From Todiramphus chloris collaris (Eukaryota; Chordata; Aves; Coraciiformes; Alcedinidae): 64,000 nt of DNA. The notes under the pieces are model-generated. The model was not told the origin of the DNA. It did no database searches and worked only from the letters and a program-made list of their open reading frames with translations. The stretch is taken from NCBI GenBank assembly GCA_025345505.1, contig JANVCC010000012.1, positions 12,995,970 through 13,059,969 of the forward strand, read 5' to 3'. The stretch's first letter is position 1, and the number at the start of each line of letters is the position of its first letter. Below, piece after piece: positions 22,340 through 35,509 of this stretch. The position numbers and the translations under genes were made by a program.

Positions 22340-25300
22340 ATTAGAGAAATAGCAACATTTTTCTAACGTTAGCACCCTGTTACATGAGCACCCTAATGTT
22401 TCCACGCTGTTACATGTGTCTGTGAATAGTTCTTGTAAAGGCTGAAGAAGTGGAGGAAAAAAAGATAGAGTGACAAGAATGCTACAAATTAAAAAGGAAT
22501 TTAGCTTTTCCTTTTGTAATTTTTCCAGCTTCTTCATCTTGTAACACACTAATTTAGGAATGGAGATGATTACAAAGGGTAAGTGTTCAGAATTGTATTT
22601 AAATTATTTTTGTGATATTTAGTCATAATACTATTTGGGAGGAATGGAGACATAGTCTTGCCATGTCAGTTCCGACCCTGCAAAATAACACTAACACTTC
22701 ATAGATGATGAGGCAAATGTATTACAGAGTGTGAAACACTTGGCTGCCTTTGGTTGAGGTCACAGGCAAGTAGTTGAGCTGGAGACAGATGGGGCTTTGT
22801 GTCAAAATATGTCTAGCATCAAAGTGCACCCCTCATACTTGGTTGAGGTCTTTTCTCCTAGTGATCAGCTGTCACCTGTCACCATTGTGACAGCATGTTG
22901 TTCATTATTCAAGACAGGTGGTTATTGATTTATTATGTGTGCTGTACCTTCTGTTTCTTGATTGGATTGCTAGGTTGCTTTCAGAGAAAAATAGGGAAAA
23001 ATAAATATGAATTTTCTTGTTTGTTTTATGGTAAGGCTTCCCTTTAAATGGGGGAAGAGTATTGTATGAAAACACATCTGAATTAAAGTAGCTACCATAT
23101 ATTTGTGTTAATGTGATCTCACTTTACTGGATGTTTGCATATAGTGAATAAATAAGGGATAATTTTTTTTAATGCTCAAATAGAACAGCTGTTTTCAAAT
23201 ACAAACTGAATATTCATAAACTCTCTTCCTGCCTTATTTAACTGATTTGAGCTTTCAAAGTCTAATGTTTCCTTGGAAGTTGTGCTAGAATTGTAACAAT
23301 CTTCCCATGTTTATACCACATGCAAACACACACTGGGTGTATATACAGGCATTATCCTCATATTAGCTAGGTTTTGTTGAGAAAAAAATGACAGATCATT
23401 TAAGAAATATATCATTTGCTGACTTTATTGCAGTTCTATAAGAGACACCATTACAAAAATGGGTTTGACATTTGCATTTCTCTTTAATTGCTGTGGAGTG
23501 AACATAAAAAGATAAGAGCCAAGAGAGCTTGTTAAAACTGAAATGAGGGCAAGTGATAAAAGAATGATATTTTAGTGATGCTGAAGTCAGATCTATCACT
23601 CTCCTCACAATACCAATATTATTCTTGGATTTTTTGGTGGGGAGAGAGGATGAATGGTTTATATAACCACTTTCTTTTCTTTTGAGCTGCACTTGATGTC
23701 CAGGGTCTCTACATGCCTGTATTTTAACTTGTGAAACTGAGCCCCCAGGACCTTCTGGAGAGTAATGTGACTTTTTCTCTGACCTGAAGTAATTCCTTTT
23801 CTTTTATTTTTTGCTTCTTCCTTTTTTTTTTTTTTTTCCTTTTTTCTTCTTCCTTCTTCATTTTCCTTTCTCCTTTTTTTCTCCTGCTCAGAATAAACAA
23901 AACTGTTGTAGTCACCCTTGAGCCTCACCATGGAATGACTTATGGTCACATCTCTGAATTCCAACAAGTCCAATAAAATTTAGTAATTGAGAATTTTGTT
24001 TTTAGGGAAAGCATTGAGAGAAAAGTTTCATAGTTTGAAATGTTAAGCATCAGAAAGTTAGGAAACACTAGTATATACTGGGCATGTAAATGACCTAAGT
24101 GTAAAGTGAAAAATGATGTGTAATTTTATAACTAGTAACTGATTCATACTGTAAGTACACAAAGATAGAGCTAAATAATCATGTAAGTCAGGGCCTTCCT
24201 ATTTTTTTGCATTAATGGCATCATAATCAAGACAATGCTTTAATAAATAATTTCATAAAAATTCTCATAGTTTTAAAACATTATATATCTGTATATATAA
24301 ATGTGCATATGCTACATGCCACTGTAGGGACTTCTAGCTGTTTCTGAATAATCCATGCCATCTTGCTGTCTGAAATCACCACAGATGATGTTTTTATTTA
24401 AGCTACTAGTCTAGCTGTGTAGGAAAACTACAGTAGAAAGCTGTCTTAGAGGAACCTGTGTGCTGGAAGAGGCGGCCTGTCCCCCGCTCTGGTTAGGCAT
24501 TTCAGCAGATTGCAGCAAAATTCTGCTTTATCAGCAGAATAAACCCAGTTCTGCCAAGTGTTCAGCACAGCCTTCAGTCACAAAATAATGATGAGCCGTC
24601 ACTGAATTGATATGGGAAACAGAACTCCATTAAACAGCTTTTCCTACAACAACAACAAGAAAAGAAAAAAAATCAATTCTATTCTCTGCAGGGGGATGCA
24701 TAAGTGCTGATATGAAGCTGTATTAGCTTGCACCAAAATTGAGAAAATCTGCTCAAATAAGTAAAATCTACTCAAAAAAAAAGACTTTTTATATTCAGTC
24801 TTGCTTCTCTGGAACAGATAGCTTACAATTTAATTAAAAAGGAGGGCCAGTCCCCTGAAACTCAAGAGCTTTCTGGGACTGGGTTATAAATACAGATAGC
24901 TAAGATAGCCTCAAGTATTTATAACCAAAATATATTCATGGGATATGGCTTTCTTTCAAACACGTATCTCATTTAAGTAATTGTGTATGATGATGATCTG
25001 AAGGAACACCTTCCAAAAATGACAATTTGTGAATTAAGTTATCCTAGTAGCTTGGTTTAGCTGGGCAGTCTGTAATGAGAAGGTGCAGGAGTAAGGAATA
25101 ATCAAATATTGTCCATCAAGATGTAACAAATAATACCCATGTGCTAATAGTACTTAGAGATGCAGTTTGGTTTTGTTTTATTATGTTTTTTTTCAGTTTC
25201 CCATGTTTACTGTGGAAGAGTAATGTCATTAATATTCATTGCAAAATAGCTTTAGGAAATGAAAAACAAATAAGAAACCAGGAAAGGTATTCTCATACTG

Positions 25301-27118
25301 ATTTCCTACAAGTGTTTTTTATTGGGTAAAAACAACTTTGGTTTTCTTTTCAGAACAGTAGATTGAGTTGCTGTCATGCTAAGGGACTCTTGGGGTAATG
25401 CTAGTGTTTATCAGGACTATCATACATAAAAATTGATGCTTCCTTTTGTGCTGCAATATATTTGAACACATTTTTGAGTTCTGGCCTTCTTAAGTAAATC
25501 TGAAATGGTTTAAATGTTTTGACTGTGTTATGAGGACTGAGCTTATTTGTTCCTTGATTCAAACATACATAAAATGTAGAAAACTTTGATTTATTGTTCC
25601 ACATTTTGATAACATAGCCTTCATTTCTGAGAAAATTTTAATTTCAGTATAGATATATTTATGCATTTGATTAATAACTATACTACAGCCATTGGTATTT
25701 TGTAAGGATTGAGATTCAAAAAACTAGCCATTTTGAAAATGGTTTAATAGAATATCAGTAAAAGTATGTAACTTTATGTGGAACCTTAAAGAAGGTACAA
25801 ATAAATTCTTAAGGGCCAAATATTCAATATTCTGCTCTCAGCACATTTTATAATAACATATGATGTTCTTGTCACTAACCAATGCAAAACTAAATATATT
25901 TACCTCTGTAGGCTGAAGACAGTAGGAATTCTGATATTGATCTTAATAACGAAAGAGTGTCTCAGAATTTCAACCAACAGAATAAGGAAGCAGAATATGA
26001 TGGCTTCAAAATCATGTTCCTCAAAACATTTCTGTTCAGTCAGTGCTTTGCAGAGTTCAACAAAACCCTTTCCTTGCATATTTTCTTTGCTGTGCTACAA
26101 TTTGTGCTCTTACTCTAGATCTCAGAATTTCAGTGTTGCTATTTACCTTCAGTAATTGGAAATTGAAATGTTATAATTTTTCTCCTCCAGAACAAGAGCA
26201 AAAATGGACAAATTATACAGAAAGCTTCAGTATTATGGAGTAGCAGTTGCTGGTCCATAAATACAATGGAAAATTTCACATAACAAGACCTGTTAAAAAA
26301 AAAACAAAAACCCAAACAAACAACACCTAAATTGCTTAGAAAGAAACAGATTTTTCTATTTTTTTTTAATATATATATATTCTTTTTCTCTCCTCATACT
26401 ACAATATTCTTGGTGACATCTATAATTATGTTATCCTGAAATGTTATCTGTCATTTTTGCCACTATTTTTTTTTTTTTTTTGTAGTAGCTCCAAAACTGG
26501 TTAGCTTAGATAATTATTTCTGTTATTTCCTGTCTACTAAAAGAAATAATGTTTTGAGAGTATTTATGACTTATGAAAGTTATATTGATACATTATCTAT
26601 ATATTTATAATGAGATTAATAGTGTAAAAAATACATTTTTGAAATAAATTAGAGTGGGGGTAAAAATGCTAGCTAAAAAGAAATTCATAACTTGCAGAGA
26701 AAAATAATATTACTACTGTGAAACTGATCATTAAGAAAATGGAAGTTGTATTTCAAGATTTCTAGGAAGATGTAAAAACTGACTGGACATTTTATGTGCA
26801 TTTCCTTTAGCTTTTGGAAAGTTTCAGAAATTCATTAGACAACAGGATTCCAGAATATGATGCATTCAAAAGTAGTTATGATCACACTCATAGTGACTAC
26901 TTTTACCACAAGATACCATGATTTGAAAGTCTTTAGATTAAATAACACTGAAGGGACAATGAACACTTAACAGAAACACTTAAGAGAGAAAACTGGTGTG
27001 AATTTTAAACTTGATCAGCTGGAGGGGAGGAACTGGATTGGGTAAGCTCTGCAGTTCATGTTTCTGCAAGCACTGTGCACCTGTGTAGGTGTCTGTGTGA
27101 CTGGCCATGTGTGTTTTT

Positions 27119-27150
27119 GCGTGTGTGTGTGTGTGTGTGTGTATGTGTAT
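27119..27150. repeat. (GT)n microsatellite
   Basis: About a dozen uninterrupted GT units followed by TATGTGTATACGC. Open frames on both strands here are products of the repeat. Confidence 0.95.
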
Positions 27151-27558
27151 ACGCACACTCACCTATCAGGTACACATGCTTAGCTTGTCTGCTTGTGCAC
27201 AGAGCTACAGCATCTTCTCATCTATATGGTTACTGGATTCAGCTGCATCAAGAGTGCAAGCTGAAGTCACATTTCTGAACAAATGTCAGGAAAATAGCTA
27301 TTGAAGCCATATTGTTCAGCATATTAAAATACTTGCAAATAGATATAAATTCATCCATGAAAAATGTGACAAAATGTTTATTCAATACAGGAATTTACAG
27401 GTTCTCTTTGTTCTTTCCACATCTGAAGAAAAAGCCTGTGACTGAAATAGATTGAAGAAACAAAAATATACACCAGAAAATGTGGTACATAAATGACAAT
27501 TTAGGTTAAATTTCTATTCAGAAGCAGCTTATATATACATTCAATTATCTACCAATTA

Positions 27559-27580
27559 TACAAACTGATGTCAGTTTGTA
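27559..27580. repeat. Short perfect inverted repeat, 10-bp arms
   Basis: TACAAACTGA at 27559-27568 pairs with TCAGTTTGTA at 27571-27580, with only two bases between the arms. Confidence 0.85.
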
Positions 27581-30397
27581 AATTTATAAACCTAATTTAT
27601 TTTATTTATAAACTGAACTAAACCAAACTATAACCATACAGCTACTTTTATATTTAGATAGTGGGAAATTTGGGGGTGAAGCTAGGTCACAAGGAACAGC
27701 AGAGGGTTAAGCTGGCAGCACCAGCCCAGATGGAAGCTGTGTCTCATTACAGGAGGAAGCCTCCAGACAAGCCAGAGTAGAGATTCTGCATTTCTGACAA
27801 ATGAAGTGGACTTCTGTGTGAGAGGTCTCTGGTATTGCCTCTCACATATCTATGTTGAAAGGCACTGTACAAACACACTGACACATAAATGATGGTCCAG
27901 AAACCAAGTGAAAAAGAAGATTCAGGGGCTTTCAATTATATGAAATATATTTAGACTTGTTCAGTTTACCTTTTACATTTGAGAGATGTGAATCAAAATA
28001 TGTAAAGCAAAACATTTTTTTCAAACTAAAACAATTTACACAGGCACACTTGAATTAGGTCAAATTATTCAAAACTGCTTGTGCAGAAAAGCTTTTATAC
28101 ATTTGTATTGCCAGTGTTCACATGACTTTGGATCTTCATGTCTGGATATTCAGGATGATTTATGCTTCTGAGGATAAGAGGTAGAAGCAAGCTTGAAAAC
28201 TAAAACAAGAAATGAAACTACATAGTTATGGTGTCTGATCTTATCCTCATACCTCTCTGTTGGAGCAGCTGAAGCCTCTGTAACTTTTAAGATAGCTTCT
28301 TACCTTGGTAGCTGATAATATAAGACAAAGACTAGTATGGCTTCATATATTTGAAACTTGAGGCTCTGATGAATTCTCAAATGTGTCACATTCTGCTTGG
28401 TGCCAGCCACTGGAGATGGAAACCTGGCATTGAAAGGAGTGAAAGTGCACAGCTGTTGTTTTTTACATAATGTCAAGAAGATCAGGAAACCAAGAATGAA
28501 TGTATCTGGGGATGCTGCAGAAGAAGGGAATTACTCATTCTTTTAACATGGAGTATCAATTCCCTCATGCTCTGAGCGCCTTGCAACAACAAGTGTGCCA
28601 CTCTGGCTGTCCTAGCCACTTCGAGATTAGTTCCAAGGGATTCTTGAGTAACATTTACCTAAAAAGACTGACTGAGCTCTTTTTTTCTTCTCTCTGAAGT
28701 TGATTATTTTTATACTTAGGGTCTTGGAGACCATGGACAGCATGCATGTGCATGTTTTGCATTTTCAGCAGGTGTTCCATAGGGCAACTTCCTCTTGGTG
28801 TTAGTGTGAGAATAGTGACACACTGTTTCTTGGACAGAAAAGGTTTTATGGCTTTGACTACTGACAGAGTGCTTTGATGCTGGATAAAGCTTGCAGTTCT
28901 CGGCTTTGATTTGAACATGTGGACATGAACATGTCTTTTAGCACATTTAAGGGCAGACAGTATTTCCCAAATACCTTATGGTCCTTGAATGAAAGACACA
29001 TACGAATTGTATTATATTCCTTTGTTTATAGCTCTGTTTCTTCAAATCCTGCTCTCTTTTAAGCATGTAAAAGAGTTGTGGGGTGGGGGAGAAGGAATTC
29101 AGGACTTTCTTCTATGTATTGAGTTGCATAAATTCTGTCAAGTTCTTGCACCTTTCTAAATACCTGCTTTAATAGCAGGTTAATCTTTTCCAAAGACTGT
29201 CTTTTCTGCAGAAACTTGGTACTTACTTTGAAGTTCCAGTTCAATCTGTGCACAGCAATGCTCTTACATTCATCTGTGGGAATGTCATACTACTTGAGAG
29301 ACCTTCTTTTCTCTGCTTCTGGTAGAGAAGACTGTTTTCTGAATTCATGTTTCTTCGTAGGAAAATAAGTGTAAAACAAGAATCACTAAAACTGTTTCTT
29401 AACAAATATAGCAGTTATAAGTATTAGCATTATTTACTTTTTAAATTGGGAATCATAGTGCAATTTCATGAGAAAATTTCCAGGAGTCTGGAGAAGTGGC
29501 ATCAGTATGATAGGAAACAGACTTGAAGCAGTAACTTAGTAAATGTGATGATTTTTCTCTTGTTTAGTGTCTGCTTTAAAAGCATGTCATACTTATTCCC
29601 AGTTTTACTGAGTTTTTGTGGGAAAGAGTTATGGAGAGAATTTCAAAGGAATGTTATTCATGTACAAATATCTATAGTAAGTATTATAATTGTTGGACAT
29701 CTCTGTCCATATCTACCTTTAATAAGCAACTCTGATAACATGAGAAATCACTGTTCAGAAAAGAACACACTCTTGCAGAGTTGCCGAGAGATAAATACCT
29801 AAACATTCAGAAACAAGACAGAAACTTTCAAAGCCTATTATTATGCAGCAGCTTAACAATAACAAAAGAATCTAACTTAGCATTTGAAACTGAATGACAG
29901 GATCTGTCCTTCTGTAGCTCTGGTTGAGAACTAACTAGCTTACACTTGTGCTAATGCATCATGCAATGAGAGGGAACAAGGGACAAGCCATTCAGCATCT
30001 TCTTTGCTTCCAAAAGTGCTTTCAGTTTCAGTACTATAAAAGAAGGTGGATTTCATTTACAAAACAGATGATTTGGTGGTAAAGATGGTCCAATATCTGA
30101 TGACCTTCTGAGTCATCAGGATGTAGTAACACTTGATTCTTGCTGAATGCAGAACCCAGCACAGGCACAGCTGCTTGGGCATGCACTGTTGCACAAAACG
30201 GTAGACTCATTTTAAGGGCCCCTGGCTTCAATAAGTAAACAATTTTTACATTCATTCTCATACCAACTGTTATTTTTTTCTATTCCTTTTATATAAATTC
30301 TTGGAAAAAGTATTTTCCTTCAACAGTTCCCCTACACCTTCTGCCAGTAAAATAAACCCTAGAAACAGATGTTCCATTAATAACAATTTATGCAGCT

Positions 30398-31061
30398 TTG
30401 CAGAAGAGGACCTGGGGATCCTGGTGGAAACTAAGTTGAACATAAGCCAGCAGTGTGCCCTTACAGCAAAGTATGCAAATGACAACCTGTGCTGCGTTAC
30501 ACAAAGTGTTGCCAGCAGATCAAGGGAGGTGATCCTTCCCCTCTACTCAACACTGGTGAGGCCACACCTGGAGTACAGTGTCTAGTTATGGGCTCCCTAG
30601 TGCAAGAGACATGTGGACTGACTGGAGCCCAATGAGGACACACAAAGACAATTAAGGAACTGACGCATCTCTCCTATGAGAACAGGATGAGAGAGCTGTC
30701 ACTTTTAAGCCTTGAGAAGGAACAGAGGGGATCTCATCAATGTATATATATATAGCTGAAGGGAGAGTGCAAAGAGGATGGAGCCAGTCTCTTTTCAGTG
30801 TGGCCTAATGATAAGCACAGGGACAACAGACCCAAATTGAAACACAAAAATTCCATCTGAACATTGGGAAATATTTTTCACTGTGAGAGTGACAGCCCTA
30901 GCACAGGTTGCTCAGAGAGGTTTTGGGGTCTCCATGCTTGCTGATATTCAAAATATATCTAGACATGTTCTTGTGAAAGAAGCTCTAGGTAGCCTTGCTT
31001 CAGGAGCGGATTTGAACTAGATGACCACTTCTAAACTACTTTGTCATCGTGTGACTCTATA
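30398..31061 (+). mobile_element. CR1 LINE, decayed, with 3' end
   Basis: Plus-strand CR1 starting GAGGACCTGGGGATCCTGG (EEDLGILVETKLNISQQCALTAK in translation), then [26 protein letters not shown] up to 30585, then frame-broken sequence (CTCTCCTATGAG, GGGATCTCATCAATG, CAGAGAGGTTTTGGGGTCTCC). It ends near TGACTCTATAA, a worn version of the CR1 tail. A TATATATA microsatellite has grown inside it at about 30743-30752. Confidence 0.88.
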
Positions 31062-32850
31062 AATGAAAGAAATGGAAGAATTATAAAACTGTTAAAAATT
31101 CATCATTTTCCATGGAAACCATAGTACTGCATTTCTGCTATTCTGGCATGTGGTGATAAGTAAGGTATAAAATTTAGTCTTCTTCATAACCATTGGTTCC
31201 CAAGAAAAAGCATCATCTCCTGAATTATGAGGTGATAGTCCACCCAGAGGTGTTTCATGCTAATATGTTATCTCCCCACTGCAGTTTGTAGAAAACTAAG
31301 GGATTATTGTCTAGAAGGGTATACTCACACAGCTCTTCATACGTATATTTCCTTTGGGAATACACACTGATGTCCTACAGAGAGAGCATTTAGTATCATT
31401 CTGACACGTCACCGTTTTAGCACTTTATGACTCACTGGCCCAAAATTTCTTCACTAAAGATCTTGGGAACATTCACTGAATTGAGTAGCTAATTTAGCAC
31501 TTAATTTATAATTAACACTAAAATATTAGATGTGCTATTAAATTCTGAGTAGTGGTAATCCATATTGCTCCCAGTTTATATACTCTGTGCAGTACAATGT
31601 TGGTTTTTTAATGATCCTCATCCTTTTTAACCACCTCTAACAGTTTTACCTGCAATCCATATGCAAGTCTTATTTTCTGAAGAAGTTCACATACCAAATA
31701 TTTTACTACAAAGTTTTTTTAAAAAATTGGCGTTTACTCACAGTGAATAAAATATAGGTATAATATTAATGTGGTTAAAAACCCCTCTATATGATAACTT
31801 TCTTAAATCACATGCTCTTTCTGATTAGTTTCACAATTACTGGAATTGCTAACATAACCCTATAACTGATTTATATATACATATTCATGTACACAATATG
31901 CATATATGTTATAAGAATATGGGAGTTTTCTTGTAAACTTACATGAAAGAAGGCTTTCACTTTAAATAAAATGTATTTTTATATATATATATTCCTATAC
32001 TGTCAGAGCATAGAGTTCCAGTATAGGAATGTTTAGATAATTTTGTACTGTAATAGTATGGAATTATTTGGGTTTTTTAATTTATCTGAAAATAAGATTT
32101 TATTTTTAAGAAAATATTTTATGAGGAAATTAGTTAATTTTACGCAATTTTGCTTTCCATGTACTTGTCAGTGCAGGTTCTTAATTAAAATTATTGTCAT
32201 AATTTTGTTTAGATATTTTGTACTAAGAAAATGAGGTTTCATTAAAATGTGCAAATTAACATCAGGTTGATTCCAGCTCTTACAAAGGGAAAAGTTTTAC
32301 TTAGGCTTTAAAAAAAAGAGATCATACAGAAAAATCAACAACATAAAAGTGTATGCATGCATATTTTTTTTTCTATCTTACTCACAAAAGAAGCTTTAAG
32401 GTATTATAAGGATGAGAAAATTCAATTGACTTTCTAAAGGATAATTTGCATTTAATTTTTGTTGTCCAGAATATCAGTAAAAGACCATTCACATCAGTCT
32501 GTAGCTCTAACACAAGGAAAGTGTTATTCTAACACAGACTTTGACATTCTCTTTTGGCAAGGTTGGAGAGGAGAAGGGGAAAGTTGGGACAGCAGCATGT
32601 ACCACTTTTGTCAGAAGAAGATATAATGTGAAAATTTTGTCTTCCACGGTTGGAAGCAGGCACTAAAATTGAACAATATTTTCTGGTGTGACTAATTCAA
32701 ACATATTAAAACAAGTATCTTGCAGAGCACTGATATTCAAATAGTCCTGGAGGCTAGCATGCAGTGGGTTATTTCATAGTATCATGCACTTAATTAGGTG
32801 ACCCTTGAGGGAAGAAATTAGTGCTTATGTAATTCAATTGAGGTCAAAAG
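31062..32850. other. Unique AT-rich intronic sequence
   Basis: Holds a hairpin at 31991-32030 next to a TA run. Otherwise no supportable feature. Confidence 0.6.
31991..32030. repeat. Perfect 12-bp inverted repeat (hairpin)
   Basis: ATTCCTATACTG at 31991-32002 is exactly complementary to CAGTATAGGAAT at 32019-32030, with a 16-base loop, immediately right of an (AT)n tract. Confidence 0.85.
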
Positions 32851-33133
32851 CAGTTTTCAAACTGGGTTGGCCCCCAGGGTGTGGAAGCAGGAGGTAATTT
32901 CTAAGGCACAGAGGAAAATTCCAGCTGGCCACTTTTCCTCTCTCTTCCCCTGCTCCTGCTGCATTGCCCCAGAACTTGCAGCTCTGTTGGGTCTGGAAGC
33001 TTTGTGGAAAAGGCAGTCTCCGATTTCAGCTATCAGAGCCAGGGAGTGTGGAAGACAGCCATCCCAGAACTTGGGGGGGAAAAAAACCCAATAAAAATCA
33101 AAAGGGAATCTTGCGTAAAAAGTTTAAAAACTG
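32851..33133. mobile_element. Possible fossil hAT-type non-autonomous DNA transposon
   Basis: The left end CAGTTTTCAAACTGGG and the complement of the right end CAGTTTTTAAACTTTT agree at 12 of their first 13 bases. Both resemble the CAG-GGTTCTCAAACT-type termini of hAT (Charlie-like) elements. The 283-bp interior is more GC-rich than its surroundings and carries no transposase. The flanking octamers (GTCAAAAG and CTATCCTG) do not match, so no 8-bp target duplication supports it. Open frames across it (32867-33094 and overlaps) have no known motif. Confidence 0.4.
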
Positions 33134-33443
33134 CTATCCTGAACAAATGGTCCAGAAGCCACAGACCGCTGAGGGCATCAGACCCTACCACCAAGGACAC
33201 CTCACTGTGCAGCAGCAATACTGGCTACAGTAGGGTATGCTGGCCTTCCTCACTTGCAGCCCAAGGACACAGGGCATGTCCTTAAACAACTCACTGCTAT
33301 TTAAAGGCTTTATTTATTTTTTTTTTTTTTGTGTGAAAGTTTTAAAGCTCACAAAAAGTCTTTGGAGCCCCTGGCCAAGAGTACAAGTAGCTTATCAATA
33401 ATGTGGTTTTGTTTTTCTCTTGAATGAATGCTTTTCTCTCCAG
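33134..33443. other. Intronic spacer ending in a splice-acceptor-like tract
   Basis: Contains a T run at about 33315-33330. It finishes TGCTTTTCTCTCCAG at 33443, immediately before an open frame described next. Confidence 0.5.
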
Positions 33444-33602
33444 ATTTCAGGAATCGAAATAACTCTAACAGAAGTTATTTGGACTGAAAAAGGACTGAAT
33501 TGTGTCTACAAAAACATGAAAGAATTAATTAATGAAGTCAACAAAAGTTTTCCCCTGAAATGGGATGGAGAATTTATAGAAAGTGGATATTTCTATCAGT
33601 GA
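33444..33602 (+). CDS. Unidentified terminal-exon-like ORF
   Basis: After a good acceptor (TTTTCTCTCCAG) an open frame of 52 codons runs to TGA at 33600. A second AG gives an alternative acceptor at 33450. A canonical AATAAA follows at 33692, about 90 bp after the stop. The peptide begins ISGIEITLTEVIWTEKG, continues NCVYKNMKELINEVNKSFP and ends ESGYFYQ. It has balanced composition with Trp, Cys and Tyr, unlike the low-complexity frames elsewhere. I do not recognise it. Neither acceptor phase (0 or 1) fits the phase 2 donor expected from the preceding IL1RAPL1 exon, so it is unlikely to be an alternative end of that receptor. It could be the last exon of a nested gene, a relic of a retrocopy, or chance. 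Confidence 0.3.
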   Translation: MSGIEITLTEVIWTEKGLNCVYKNMKELINEVNKSFPLKWDGEFIESGYFYQ

Positions 33603-33691
33603 CCAAGTTTACTTATTAAAATTTAAAATACTGTGAAGAAAAGACATGTATCAGACTTTCTTTTTAAATATCTAGTTTAAGCGGAGGTGGA

Positions 33692-33697
33692 AATAAA
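33692..33697 (+). promoter_or_regulatory. Possible polyadenylation signal AATAAA
   Basis: Canonical hexamer about 90 bp after the stop codon of the unidentified ORF at 33444-33602. It is meaningful only if that exon is real. Confidence 0.25.
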
Positions 33698-33702
33698 GTC
33701 AT

Positions 33703-35509
33703 ATTCCCAACTCAGCTTGTATGACAAGGGGAAACATGAAAGAGAATCTTTTTTCTTTCCTGTTTGTTCTCCAGATTGTTTACCCTAGTAAATAACATAA
33801 TACTATAACATAACTCAGTACAAACAACTGATCTCTGTCAATGCAAAACTTGCATTTTTTTCTAATAATTTTCCTGAAAAAGTAAGAATTAAATTTGCTG
33901 TCATGATGTACACTGAAAGAATATGTCTGCTTTGCTCCCAAATGAGTCATCATGTTTAACATACCCTACAAATGTCTGCTGTCATTATTGGCCATATGCA
34001 ACAAGTATTAGATCCCTTGAAAATGAAGGAGAGATAAAGGGTAAGGAGAGAAGTGTAAAGAATTAAATGAAAAACATTGTTAGAAGGTCTGTCTGCATTG
34101 ATGAGTATCATTATTGTACTATGGTTTCATCACACCTTATGTAGAAAAGATGTTGTGCAGAACACTGCAGAAAGATGTCGTGCCTGATGATCAATGCCAG
34201 TATCAGCCAAGGTCTACTTGCCTTTCTCATCCCTTCTTTGCATGCTACCTTTGTGCACTAGATGAAGATAGTCTTATCCTTAACACCTTTGATGAGAGAA
34301 ACTTCTTTTTCATGCAGAAAACAGGTTGATTGCACTCTACAACAAAACTAAACAGGAGTTGGGTTAAAATTCCCTCTTCAGGGGAGTGGTGAGGACTTTC
34401 CAAAGGGTACTTCTTTCTAGACAGTGTGTCTTCAGTATAAATTGTATGCTCACCTGAATTATCCTGCTGGTGAAGGGTACATATGGTAAAGCATTGAAGT
34501 GGACAAGTAACAGAGTCCCAGCTTCCCTCCTTCTGTCATGAGCAAGGATGATGAGGGATGCTGCCCAGGGAGAAGCTGGGGAGATCAACAATTACTAGGT
34601 TTTATTCAATGCAGAAAAAAAAAAAAAAAAAAAAGCAGATTTTCATAAAAGTAACCCATCTGGCTCATTTTACAGATCTATTTTATAAAGAAGTTATGTT
34701 TTGAATGCCTTGTTCTCTAGGAAATTCCTTTAAATGTAGATGTCAATATTGTAAGTGCTGAAGTTCAGAGACATTATTCTTTCTCTGTATGATTTCTCTT
34801 GTCTGTTTTCCCTCTTGTGTCTTCTCTTTTCTCCTTTGAGTCTCGTTTTCCTCCTCCTTCTGTTCTTTTCCCTCTGACAAATTACCTGCTAATTTAATTT
34901 CTTTTTCAGGTAAATTTGATTTAAATGGATTTTTTGTCTTTAATAAAAACCCTCAAACATCCTCTTGCTCCCTGTTTTTGTATTTTATATGATTTAGATC
35001 TCTTTTTTTTTTTTTAATCTTTTGAATAATATAGGTAAATGAAAAGTTTCATTTATGTAGGAAAAGGTTCTAGCTAGTTTTACTCTTCTGAACATTTGCA
35101 ACTGGACAGATTAGAGAACAATTAACTGACTATCTCATCAACTCTTCTTATTAACATGTTCATATAAAACAAATAAACAAACAAATAAACAAACAAAAGA
35201 AACCCCTTGAAACTGTCATGTAAGAAGTGAGTTAAGGCATAGTTAGTTTAGCCAATAGAGGTTAACTGAGTGCCATTTTTCCAAAGCGATCACAGCACAG
35301 CAGATAGACTGATTGAGAATAGACAGCATCTGAGATTAGACATCATGGGAGAGAATCTTTTTTGATATTAAGATTCTTATTTTCTGACTTTGCTTGCCCC
35401 ACGGGTCCTTGACTGCTACAACACAAATCTGTAAATCAGTAGATGGTCACTATTGTTGCTTTAGGTATTTTTAAATTTAATGGTTCTGCACAATCTTAAT
35501 GTCAGATAG
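33703..35509. other. Unique intronic sequence
   Basis: No gene recognised. Contains an A run at about 34615-34634, a CT-rich patch at about 34790-34875, a T run near 35004 and an A/CAAA-AAAT low-complexity stretch at 35166-35199. Confidence 0.55.

Larger units (their letters stand above)
22340..30397. other. Unique AT-rich intronic sequence
   Basis: No gene or interspersed repeat recognised. Contains a pyrimidine-rich tract at 23797-23884 (its complement gives a spurious Lys/Glu-rich frame), TA repeats near 24285 and 26370, a T run at 26467-26481, a GT microsatellite at 27119-27150 and a palindrome at 27559-27580. Confidence 0.6.

Noticed and set aside
23659..23973. Lys/Glu-rich minus-strand ORFs
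   Set aside because: They are translations of a CT-rich low-complexity tract and have no other support.
27075..27304. Cys/Val-rich ORFs
   Set aside because: They are readings of the (GT)n microsatellite.
33444..33602. Alternative last exon of IL1RAPL1
   Set aside because: The acceptors give phase 0 or 1, whereas the preceding receptor exon must end in phase 2 to fit the exon at 43166.
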